A stretch of 6,422 nt of DNA, from positions 1-6,422 of the forward strand of contig CAZXDP010000087.1 of the NCBI GenBank assembly GCA_964639255.1. Direction: 5' to 3'. The position numbers and the translations under genes are program-made. The notes under the pieces are model-generated. The model was not told the origin of the DNA and did not search any database. It worked only from the letters and a program-made list of their open reading frames with translations. The DNA comes from NZQO01 sp964639255 (lineage in GTDB: Bacteria; Bacteroidota; Bacteroidia; Flavobacteriales; Flavobacteriaceae). This document shows positions 1 to 5,192 of the stretch, piece by piece (positions within the stretch are counted from its first letter, which is position 1; the number at the start of each line of letters is the position of its first letter).

Positions 1-1039
1 ACAACTTATCGCCGATGGATGTTAAAGATGTCAGTCCTGTAAAGGAGTAATCAGTTGCGATACTCAAGTCGAAAGTAGCACCAATTGAACTAAGGTTGGA
101 CAATCCTTCAAAGTTTTTAAAAGATGACCCAACATGGAAAACATAAAAATCTTCTCCAATCATTTGAAGATTCTCCATTCCCGAAAAATTAACTAATTGA
201 TCACTTCGTACATAAAAATTTTTTCCAACTTGTGCAAGACTATTTAAACCTTCCATATTCACAATAGGGTTGGAAGCTATTTGAAGGTATCCGTCAACTG
301 TAGTAAGATTGTCTAGGCCGCTCAAACTTGAAAGATTGCTATTACCTGTTATAGTAATTGAAGCATTATGATTTTTAAGATTTTGTAATCCGTTGAGATT
401 GGTTAAAGCTGAATTAAAAATAATTTGAAGCGAATAGGATTCAGGATTGTTATCATTAATAACCTGGATACTCTCCAATGGAGCAAGGCTCGTTATTGAA
501 TTTGGAATATTTTCCTGAATGATAATTCCACCATTAATTATTGAATAAGCTGCAGATCCAAAACCATTGATACTTTCCTGCGAAGATAGGATAATAAACC
601 CATTGAAAATTCGATGTTCCAATGTCACAAAACTAATTTCATTTCCATATACCGTTCCACCTTGAGTGGTGGCGTATGCCCGCACATAATAGGTTGTTTC
701 CACTTCAAGATCTAATAAACTACTTGAAAATATACCAATACCCGTACCATTTATTGTGAAGTTATCATTGAGTGTAGGAATAGGTGAAGTACTCCAAACA
801 ACACCTCTTGATATAATCTCTCCGTCTTGCCCTCCCGTAATTTCACCACCGCTTGCGGCCTTGATTTGAATTATATCGGTTACCGGTGCTGTTACCACTT
901 TTATTTCGAAATTCGGATTTTCATTATCCTGAGGCTCCGGGGAATCATCACTACTACAGGCATTTAAAAAAAGAATAATCGTTAAAAAGAATATTTTAGG
1001 AATATGTTTAGTAATAGGGAATGAATAAGCAAATAGCAT
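1..1039 (-). CDS. Predicted surface lipoprotein, Ig/FN3-like domain plus receptor-L/LRR-like repeats (partial, C-terminus off window)
   Basis: An open frame starts with ATG at 1039 and continues without a stop to the left edge, giving 346 visible residues. Residues 1-27 form a lipoprotein signal peptide: Lys11 and Lys15, a hydrophobic run around 17-25, then Leu-Asn-Ala before Cys28. Cys28 is followed by Ser-Ser-Asp-Asp, resembling the acidic export signals of surface lipoproteins in Bacteroidota. Residues about 50-140 resemble the Ig/FN3-like module common in these bacteria (ASGGEIT near 62, RGVVWSTSP at 78-86, TTYYVRAYATT at 115-125, YGNEISF at 131-137). From about 210 onwards a unit of 23-25 residues recurs, with GL-x-x-L type cores at 216, 240, 263, 286, 311 and 334, resembling receptor-L-domain/LRR solenoids. 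The likely role is binding at the cell surface; the ligand is unknown. The gene is more AT-rich than ffh or folD. The family assignment rests on motif reading only. Confidence 0.85.
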   Translation of the reverse strand, partial: MLFAYSFPITKHIPKIFFLTIILFLNACSSDDSPEPQDNENPNFEIKVVTAPVTDIIQIKAASGGEITGGQDGEIISRGVVWSTSPIPTLNDNFTINGTGIGIFSSSLLDLEVETTYYVRAYATTQGGTVYGNEISFVTLEHRIFNGFIILSSQESINGFGSAAYSIINGGIIIQENIPNSITSLAPLESIQVINDNNPESYSLQIIFNSALTNLNGLQNLKNHNASITITGNSNLSSLSGLDNLTTVDGYLQIASNPIVNMEGLNSLAQVGKNFYVRSDQLVNFSGMENLQMIGEDFYVFHVGSSFKNFEGLSNLSSIGATFDLSIATDYSFTGLTSLTSIGDKL

Positions 1040-1135
1040 TTTTATTGATTTAGGAATAAAGTGCAATAATAAACAAATAATATAATTACCTGAATATTTT
1101 TCTTCATTGAACTAACTGATTTCCAAACCATTTTT

Positions 1136-1363
1136 TTAAGATAGATTATCGGGGTTAATAAATACAAGTTTACCTTCAGATGACTCCGCCATGAAGATCA
1201 TTCTCTGGCTTTTCACGCCAAACAGCTTTCGGGGGACAAGGTTCGCCAAGACGGTTCCCTTTTTGCCAATGATCTCTTCTGGAGAAAAACTTTCGGCAAT
1301 GCCTGAAAGTGCCCCCTTGGCAAGAATTAAACCTGCCACACCGTTTTCAGAAAACTTGCTCAT
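1136..1363 (-). pseudogene. Orphan fragment resembling the MetG C-terminal tRNA-binding domain
   Basis: A 75-codon frame starts at ATG 1363; a GTG at 1408 would add 15 codons but lies inside a heptamer repeat. Residues 19-75 resemble the second half of the Trbp111/EMAP-like tRNA-binding domain at the C-terminus of methionyl-tRNA synthetase: LSGIAESFSPEEIIGKK, then VLANLVPRKLFGVKSQ, MIFMAESSEGKLVF and a final NPD. The first half of the OB-fold, with the usual DxRVG start, is absent. The 18 residues before LSGIAE do not look like the family, and the frame stops right after NPDNLS instead of reaching the usual end. The whole catalytic enzyme is absent here. It is therefore probably a remnant left by rearrangement or partial duplication; a working metG would be expected elsewhere. 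A small expressed RNA-binding protein is less likely. It lies 96 nt upstream of the lipoprotein gene on the same strand. Confidence 0.6.
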
Positions 1364-1406
1364 TATATTCAAAATCCAACCGTAGTTAGCATTTCTTTTT
1401 GGTGGC

Positions 1407-1428
1407 ACTGCCTACTGCCACTGCCACT
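1407..1428. repeat. ACTGCCA-type heptamer array, copy 1
   Basis: ACTG recurs here at spacings of 6 to 8 nt (actgcct, actgcc, actgcc, act). It is the shortest of four such arrays in the window and reads in the same orientation as the copies at 1863 and 3731. It abuts the upstream end of the metG-like remnant. Confidence 0.7.
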
Positions 1429-1480
1429 ATCCATAGATTTTCTCAAATAGAGTTGTTTCTAGATTTTTATAATGCGAATA

Positions 1481-1506
1481 ACCCCTATGGTCCGCTCAAG
1501 GGGACA
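1481..1506. repeat. 26-nt direct repeat, copy 1 (imperfect palindrome)
   Basis: This copy matches 1790-1815 at 25 of 26 positions; the difference is G versus C at 1494/1803. It contains CCCCT (1482-1486) and AGGGG (1499-1503), which can pair. The inner palindrome GTCC-n-CT/AGGGGAC is broken by the one substitution. Confidence 0.8.
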
Positions 1507-1610
1507 ATCGCTCTACACTATCAAGGAAGTAATTAGGGCTTTCCACATTCCAAAAAAACTAAGGACAGTTAATTGAAGCCCAATTCCTTTTTCCAAGAAT
1601 AGGTGAAAAC

Positions 1611-1643
1611 CTGCATCCGACGAGCGCAGCGACAGGAATGCAG
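1611..1643. repeat. Imperfect inverted repeat with CTGCAT/ATGCAG ends
   Basis: The outer six bases CTGCAT (1611-1616) pair with ATGCAG (1638-1643). The 21-nt interior (1617-1637) is GC-rich and only partly self-complementary. AAAA lies just before it and TTTTT just after, so it could act as a weak bidirectional terminator. It may equally be a dispersed palindromic repeat unit. Confidence 0.45.
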
Positions 1644-1789
1644 TTTTTAACCTCCCGAAATAGTAACCCCAGTCCAATCCATAAACAGCAAGTCGCTGGC
1701 AAAAAAGGACAAGAGAAAAATCAATCATTTTCAACCAATTGCCCAAAAGAAAAGGTTTATAGAATGTTTATGAAACGAACGGGCCTTAC

Positions 1790-1815
1790 ACCCCTATGGT
1801 CCCCTCAAGGGGACA
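1790..1815. repeat. 26-nt direct repeat, copy 2 (perfect palindrome core)
   Basis: This is the second copy of the repeat at 1481. Its core GTCCCCT (1799-1805) and AGGGGAC (1808-1814) pair perfectly over 7 bp around a 2-nt centre, so a longer loop would form in practice. ATTTTC follows. It could be a REP-like intergenic palindrome or part of a terminator; no gene ends convincingly here. Confidence 0.8.
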
Positions 1816-1830
1816 TTTTCTGAATTCCCT

Positions 1831-1843
1831 CCGCCTCAGGCGG
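1831..1843. repeat. Short GC-rich palindrome CCGCC-TCA-GGCGG
   Basis: A perfect 5-bp inverted repeat with a 3-nt centre stands out in AT-rich surroundings. It is followed at 1845-1859 by a tandem TCGAAGA/TCGAAGA pair. No T-tract follows, so it is not an obvious terminator. Confidence 0.5.
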
Positions 1844-1862
1844 GTCGAAGATCGAAGACTTT

Positions 1863-1920
1863 ACTGCCGACTGCCAATTGCTACTGCAAACTGCCACTGC
1901 CAACTGAACACTGAACACTA
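1863..1920. repeat. ACTGCCA-type heptamer array, copy 2 (upstream of ffh)
   Basis: About eight degenerate units of 6-8 nt built on ACTGCCA end in ACTGAACACTGAACACT followed by AAAA. Positions 1896-1912 are identical over 17 nt to 3744-3760. This copy then has one extra GAACACT unit (1913-1919) before the A-run, as expected from slippage. The array ends 15 nt upstream of the -33 element of the ffh promoter. Confidence 0.85.
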
Positions 1921-1934
1921 AAATCCCCCCGCCC

Positions 1935-1965
1935 TTTGAAACTCCCGCCCAGAATGTTATCTTTG
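1935..1965 (+). promoter_or_regulatory. Bacteroidetes-type promoter for ffh
   Basis: TTTG (1935-1938) is separated by exactly 19 nt from TATCTTTG (1958-1965), an exact match to the TAnnTTTG -7 element of the primary sigma factor in Bacteroidota. Transcription would start near 1970, leaving a leader of about 20 nt before the ffh ATG at 1991. No Shine-Dalgarno sequence is visible in the leader, as is usual in this phylum. Confidence 0.75.
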
Positions 1966-1990
1966 CAACTCTTAAAATAGTAGCAAGCCT

Positions 1991-3319
1991 ATGTTCGATA
2001 CCTTAAGCGATAAGTTAGATAAAGCAATGCACGTGCTCAAGGGGCACGGCCAGATTACCGAGGTAAACGTGGCCGAAACCCTCAAGGAGGTACGGCGCGC
2101 CCTGCTCGATGCCGATGTGAACTTCAAGACCGCCAAGGAATTTACCAATACCGTTAAGGAAAAGGCCCTGGGCCAAAACGTACTCACCACCCTACAGCCG
2201 GGCCAGCTTATGGTAAAGCTGGTAAAGGATGAGCTTACCCAGCTTATGGGCGGCGACACCGCGGGCATCGACCTAAGCGGCGCCCCCAGCGTTATCCTTA
2301 TGTCGGGATTGCAGGGTAGCGGTAAGACTACCTTTTCGGGCAAATTGGCTAACTACCTAAAGACAAAGAAAACCAAGAAGCCGCTATTGGTGGCCTGCGA
2401 CGTGTACCGTCCCGCAGCGATCAATCAGTTGCACGTGGTGGGCGAGCAAATAAAGGTCGATGTCTATAGCGAAGAAGGATCTATGGATCCGGTGGCCATT
2501 GCCAACAACGCCATTGCCCACGCCAAGCAGAACGGCCATAATGTGGTGATTGTCGATACGGCGGGTCGCTTGGCGATCGATGAGGCGATGATGACCGAAA
2601 TCGCCAACATCCACAAGGCGATACAACCCAACGAAACCTTGTTTGTAGTAGATGCTATGACGGGGCAGGACGCTGTGAACACGGCCAAGGCCTTTAACGA
2701 GCGCCTCGATTTTAACGGGGTGGTGCTTACCAAGCTCGATGGTGATACCCGCGGGGGTGCCGCCATTTCCATTAAGAGCGTGGTCAACAAGCCCATTAAG
2801 TTTATCGGTACCGGTGAGAAGATGGATGCCATCGATGTATTCCACCCGGCCCGTATGGCAGACCGTATCTTGGGAATGGGAGACGTGGTATCGCTGGTAG
2901 AGCGTGCCCAAGAGCAATTTGACGAGGAGGAATCGCGCAAGCTTCAGAAGAAAATAGCAAAAAACCAGTTTGGATTCGACGATTTTATGAGTCAGATCCA
3001 GCAGGTAAAGAAAATGGGGAGCATGAAAGACCTCATCGGGATGATTCCCGGTGCTGGCAAGGCGCTCAAGGGAATCGATATAGACGACGATGCTTTTAAG
3101 GGCATCGAAGCCATTATCCAATCGATGACGCCCGAGGAGCGCAGCAACCCATCGGTACTTAACGGAAGTAGAAAAAAGCGCATCGCCAAGGGGAGCGGTA
3201 CTTCGGTACAGGAGGTGAACCAATTGCTGAAGCAGTTCAACCAAATGAGCAAGATGATGAAGATGATGCAAGGCGGCGGCGGCCGAAAAATGATGCAGAT
3301 GATGAACAAAATGCGCTAA
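1991..3319 (+). CDS. ffh: Signal recognition particle protein Ffh (SRP54 homologue)
   Basis: A GTPase of 442 residues, normal family length. With the SRP RNA it binds signal sequences emerging from ribosomes and hands the complex to the receptor FtsY for membrane insertion. The N domain is residues 1-90. The G domain has the P-loop GLQGSGKTT at 106-114, DVYRPAA at 137-143, DTAGR at 189-193, TKLDGD at 247-252 followed by TRGGAA, and the closing GTGE at 273-276. The M domain runs from about 325 to the end. It includes the RNA-binding stretch SRKKRIAKGSG at 393-403 and a methionine-rich tail (MSKMMKMMQ, then MMQMMNKM), where signal peptides bind. All key motifs are intact. The ATG at 1991 gives the normal N-terminus and sits about 20 nt after the predicted start of transcription. 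No T-tract terminator follows, so transcription may continue towards folD. Confidence 0.98.
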   Translation: MFDTLSDKLDKAMHVLKGHGQITEVNVAETLKEVRRALLDADVNFKTAKEFTNTVKEKALGQNVLTTLQPGQLMVKLVKDELTQLMGGDTAGIDLSGAPSVILMSGLQGSGKTTFSGKLANYLKTKKTKKPLLVACDVYRPAAINQLHVVGEQIKVDVYSEEGSMDPVAIANNAIAHAKQNGHNVVIVDTAGRLAIDEAMMTEIANIHKAIQPNETLFVVDAMTGQDAVNTAKAFNERLDFNGVVLTKLDGDTRGGAAISIKSVVNKPIKFIGTGEKMDAIDVFHPARMADRILGMGDVVSLVERAQEQFDEEESRKLQKKIAKNQFGFDDFMSQIQQVKKMGSMKDLIGMIPGAGKALKGIDIDDDAFKGIEAIIQSMTPEERSNPSVLNGSRKKRIAKGSGTSVQEVNQLLKQFNQMSKMMKMMQGGGGRKMMQMMNKMR

Positions 3320-3332
3320 GCGCTAGAGTTTG

Positions 3333-3356
3333 CAGTAGCCAGTAGCAGTATGCAGT
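3333..3356. repeat. Heptamer array in inverted orientation (left flank of the four-helix-bundle gene)
   Basis: CAGT recurs four times in 24 nt, the reverse-complement orientation of the other arrays. It matches the reverse complement of 3731-3754 at 19 of 24 positions, so the two arrays form imperfect inverted flanks around the gene. The array begins 14 nt after the ffh stop and ends 3 nt before the ATG at 3360, so it makes up most of the leader of that gene. Confidence 0.8.
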
Positions 3357-3359
3357 GAC

Positions 3360-3728
3360 ATGAGTTTCAAAACACTAATGGCGTATAAAAAGGGATTTTC
3401 CTTGGCGATGGACGCCATGGAGATTTCTAAATCTTTTCCCAAAGAAGAAAAATATTCCCTTACGAGTCAACTACGTAGAAGTTCACGTGCCGTTTGTGCG
3501 AACATCGCAGAAGCTTACAGGAAGAGAAGATACAAGAAGCATTTTATAAGCAAACTTACCGATAGTGATGCTGAAAATTCGGAGACACAGGTGTGGCTAG
3601 ATTTTGCCTTATCTTGTCACTATATTTCTGAAAGCGAAAATAAATCCCTCATTGAAAATTGCCTTGAGGTTGGTAACTTGATAAATTATATGATTAATAA
3701 TCCCGGTAAGTTTGGAGTGGAAGAATAA
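3360..3728 (+). CDS. Four helix bundle protein (23S rRNA intervening-sequence protein family)
   Basis: A protein of 122 residues, typical for the family (S23/IVP-like, also related to the Avd accessory proteins of diversity-generating retroelements). Recognisable parts are the early AYKKGFSLAMDAMEISKSFP (8-27), then EEKYSLTSQLRRSS (29-42) and the core ANIAEAYRKRRYKKHF (47-62), where the family usually has SNIAEG. Helical segments continue to the end, and no signal peptide or membrane segment is seen. Molecular function is not established for most members; the many basic residues around 39-60 fit nucleic-acid contact, which is inference. It is more AT-rich than ffh and folD and is bracketed by inverted heptamer arrays, which suggests acquisition as a cassette. 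No reverse transcriptase or 23S rRNA gene is nearby, so neither the retroelement nor the rRNA-insertion context applies. The ATG at 3360 gives the expected N-terminal length. Confidence 0.88.
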   Translation: MSFKTLMAYKKGFSLAMDAMEISKSFPKEEKYSLTSQLRRSSRAVCANIAEAYRKRRYKKHFISKLTDSDAENSETQVWLDFALSCHYISESENKSLIENCLEVGNLINYMINNPGKFGVEE

Positions 3729-3730
3729 TA

Positions 3731-3760
3731 ACTGCCAACTGCAACTGCCAACTGAACACT
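3731..3760. repeat. ACTGCCA-type heptamer array (right flank of the four-helix-bundle gene, leader of folD)
   Basis: Four clear units (actgcca, actgca, actgcca, actgaacact) start 2 nt after the upstream stop codon and end 6 nt before the folD ATG. The last 17 nt equal 1896-1912 exactly, and an A-run follows in both places. On transcription it could pair with the inverted array at 3333-3356, looping out the four-helix-bundle coding sequence. Confidence 0.85.
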
Positions 3761-3766
3761 AAAAAC

Positions 3767-4654
3767 ATGACGCTTCTCGACGGAAAAAAAGTCTCAAACG
3801 ACATCAAGAATGAAATTAAGGCCGAGGTCGATAAGATGCGGTCCAACGGTGAGAAGGTGCCGCACTTGGCGGCCATCATTGTAGGGAGCGACGGCGCTAG
3901 CCTTACTTACGTAAACACCAAGGTAAAAGCGTGCGAACAGGTAGGCTTCGAGTCGACCCTGGTACGTATGTCCAGCACCACCAGCGAATTGGAGCTGTTG
4001 GATAAGATCGAGGAGCTAAATCATGACGACAACATCGATGGCTTTATCGTGCAACTACCGCTACCGCCGCAAATCGATACGCAAAAGGTGATCTTGGCCG
4101 TAAACCCAGACAAGGATGTGGATGGTTTCCACCCCACCAACTTCGGAAAGATGTCGTTGGACATGTCGTCGTTTATCCCCGCCACGCCTTTCGGAATCTT
4201 GGAATTGCTGGAACGCTACGAAATTCCTACCAAAGGGAAGCATACCGTGGTGATTGGCCGCAGCCATATTGTGGGGCGCCCTATGAGTATCTTGATGGGG
4301 CGTAGCGGCTGGCCAGGCAACTCTACCGTAACGCTCACCCACGAATTCACCAAGAATATTACCCAGATTACCTCTCAGGCCGATATTATTATTATCGCCG
4401 TGGGGATTCCCAATTTCCTAAAGGCAGAGATGATCAAGGACGATGCCGTGGTGATCGATGTGGGCATTACCCGCGTGCCCGATGAGCAAGCAGAACGCGG
4501 TTATGTGCTTAAGGGCGATGTCGATTTCGAGAATGCGAGCAAAAAGGCTTCCTTCATCACCCCCGTTCCGGGCGGCGTGGGACCTATGACGATTGCCATG
4601 TTATTAAAGAACACCTTATTGGCCCGCGAACAGCGTCGGGAAAAGAAGAAATAA
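3767..4654 (+). CDS. folD: Bifunctional methylenetetrahydrofolate dehydrogenase / methenyltetrahydrofolate cyclohydrolase FolD
   Basis: A cytosolic one-carbon enzyme of 295 residues, normal length. It interconverts 5,10-methylene-THF, 5,10-methenyl-THF and 10-formyl-THF using NADP+ (or NAD+ in some members), supplying formyl groups for purines and initiator tRNA. The catalytic Tyr48-x3-Lys52 pair lies in TYVNTKVKACEQVGF. The signature DGFIVQLPLP is at 91-100 and NPDKDVDGFHP at 113-123. The nucleotide-binding domain begins about 155 with VVIGRSHIVGRP at 161-172. The C-terminal signature ITPVPGGVGPMTIAML is at 264-279. The substrate-domain PATP motif (138-141) has Ala where many homologues have Cys. 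The ATG at 3767 follows an A-rich leader (CTAAAAAC) with no Shine-Dalgarno site. It has no clear promoter of its own, so it may be read from the ffh promoter through the inserted gene or from an unseen start. Its stop codon merges into the terminator. Confidence 0.98.
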   Translation: MTLLDGKKVSNDIKNEIKAEVDKMRSNGEKVPHLAAIIVGSDGASLTYVNTKVKACEQVGFESTLVRMSSTTSELELLDKIEELNHDDNIDGFIVQLPLPPQIDTQKVILAVNPDKDVDGFHPTNFGKMSLDMSSFIPATPFGILELLERYEIPTKGKHTVVIGRSHIVGRPMSILMGRSGWPGNSTVTLTHEFTKNITQITSQADIIIIAVGIPNFLKAEMIKDDAVVIDVGITRVPDEQAERGYVLKGDVDFENASKKASFITPVPGGVGPMTIAMLLKNTLLAREQRREKKK

Positions 4655-4684
4655 AAAAAGGCTTGCATCGTGCAAGCCTTTTTT
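4653..4684. terminator. Bidirectional intrinsic terminator between folD and the minus-strand operon
   Basis: GGCTTGCA (4660-4667) and TGCAAGCC (4671-4678) form a perfect 8-bp stem around TCG, flanked by A7 on the left and T6 on the right, so it works in both directions. The A-run includes the last two bases of the folD stop codon, and the T-run ends 1 nt before the stop of the convergent gene at 4686. One hairpin thus serves both transcripts. Confidence 0.93.
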
Positions 4685-4685
4685 G

Positions 4686-5126
4686 TTAAATGCCCATATT
4701 GTTCTTCAGGCGCCAATCGAGATAGCGGTGCAGGTCGCTCTCTATCCAACCCACGCCAATGGTTAGCACGGCGACATCATCGATATAGCCAATACCCGGG
4801 ATAAAGTCTGGAACGATGTCCATAGGGTTCAAGATATACAGCAAGGCGAAGGCGATGGTGGCAATGGTAAACCAAGGGATATTAGGGTAGTTGCCCCGGC
4901 GCACGTCCTTCAGCATATTCATCATAATGCGCCCCAGTTCCACATACTTCTTCAGGCTATTGCTGCCACTAAATTTCTTGTCGATGTTCTCTTGGTTTTC
5001 AAGAACTACTTCCACATCGTCCTCGTCTACCTGGCTTACCTCGTTGCGCACATAATTCTCATCGACCCCCGTATCGCGGTTTCCGGGATTATAATGCAGG
5101 TCTTTTTTCTTTTTTCCGAATATCAT
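4686..5126 (-). CDS. YkvA family (DUF1232) membrane protein
   Basis: A protein of 146 residues. Residues 1-80 are hydrophilic: a lysine cluster (GKKKKD) at 4-9, an acidic stretch around 32-45, and a basic segment before the membrane part. The conserved DUF1232 core is about 83-125: a hydrophobic stretch IPWFTIATIAFALLYIL, then the diagnostic NPMDIVPDFIPGIGYIDDVAVL at 100-121. This is a re-entrant or membrane-associated hairpin in the family model. The biochemical role is unknown. It is the last gene of the minus-strand group, 64 nt after the DCC-family gene, and ends in the shared terminator. The ATG at 5126 is the only sensible start. Confidence 0.88.
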   Translation of the reverse strand: MIFGKKKKDLHYNPGNRDTGVDENYVRNEVSQVDEDDVEVVLENQENIDKKFSGSNSLKKYVELGRIMMNMLKDVRRGNYPNIPWFTIATIAFALLYILNPMDIVPDFIPGIGYIDDVAVLTIGVGWIESDLHRYLDWRLKNNMGI

Positions 5127-5172
5127 AAAGGTTGTGTTTTTAGTTTCCTAAAAATAGCAGATGCCGTGCACA

Positions 5173-5192
5173 AACAGTTTTAACGAACTGTT
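5173..5192 (-). other. Weak AT-rich hairpin between the DCC-family and YkvA-family genes
   Basis: AACAGTT (5173-5179) and AACTGTT (5186-5192) pair over 7 bp around a 6-nt loop and overlap the stop codon of the upstream gene (5191-5193). On the minus strand no U-tract follows, so it is not a good terminator. It might stabilise a 3' end or be chance. Confidence 0.3.

Larger units (their letters stand above)
1429..1934. other. Gene-poor, repeat-rich intergenic region upstream of ffh
   Basis: About 500 nt hold no convincing gene. Small open frames exist on both strands (for example 1513-1746 minus and 1638-1823 plus), but their products match nothing I recognise and they run through inverted repeats, so I do not call them. 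The region contains a 26-nt direct repeat pair (1481 and 1790), imperfect or perfect inverted repeats at 1611 and 1831, and the large heptamer array at 1863. I looked for tRNA cloverleaf arms and for the conserved SRP RNA core (GGTCAG...GGAA...AGCAG), because ffh is adjacent, and saw neither. The composition resembles decayed sequence that has collected dispersed repeats. Confidence 0.65.

Noticed and set aside
1040..1135. Promoter for the lipoprotein gene
   Set aside because: An ATTATTTG-like stretch is present on the minus strand, but it lacks the TA of the -7 element and has no TTTG at the right distance.
1513..1746. A 77-codon minus-strand frame in the gap upstream of ffh
   Set aside because: It reads through the inverted repeat at 1611-1643, has no recognisable domain, and the hydrophobic content follows from AT-rich DNA. 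No leader or promoter supports it.
1638..1823. A 61-codon plus-strand frame in the same gap
   Set aside because: It overlaps the frame on the other strand and the 26-nt repeat; the composition does not look like protein and there is no homology that I can recognise.
1863..1920. Possible CRISPR array
   Set aside because: The units are 6-8 nt with no spacers of uniform length, and no cas gene is present.
1429..1990. SRP RNA gene next to ffh
   Set aside because: The conserved GGTCAG...GGAA...AGCAG core could not be found on either strand.
2384..3271. A 295-codon open frame on the minus strand opposite ffh
   Set aside because: It lies wholly within ffh, its product is rich in His/Leu and matches no family, and it arises from the codon use of a GC-rich gene read backwards.
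3313..3323. GCGC-TAA-GCGC hairpin at the ffh stop as a terminator
   Set aside because: The stem has only 4 bp and no T-tract follows.
3360..3728. Avd-type accessory gene of a diversity-generating retroelement
   Set aside because: There is no reverse transcriptase, template repeat or variable repeat in the window, and the gene is flanked directly by ffh and folD.
4061..4342. Minus-strand open frame opposite folD
   Set aside because: It is an antisense shadow of an intact, strongly recognised gene and has no family features.
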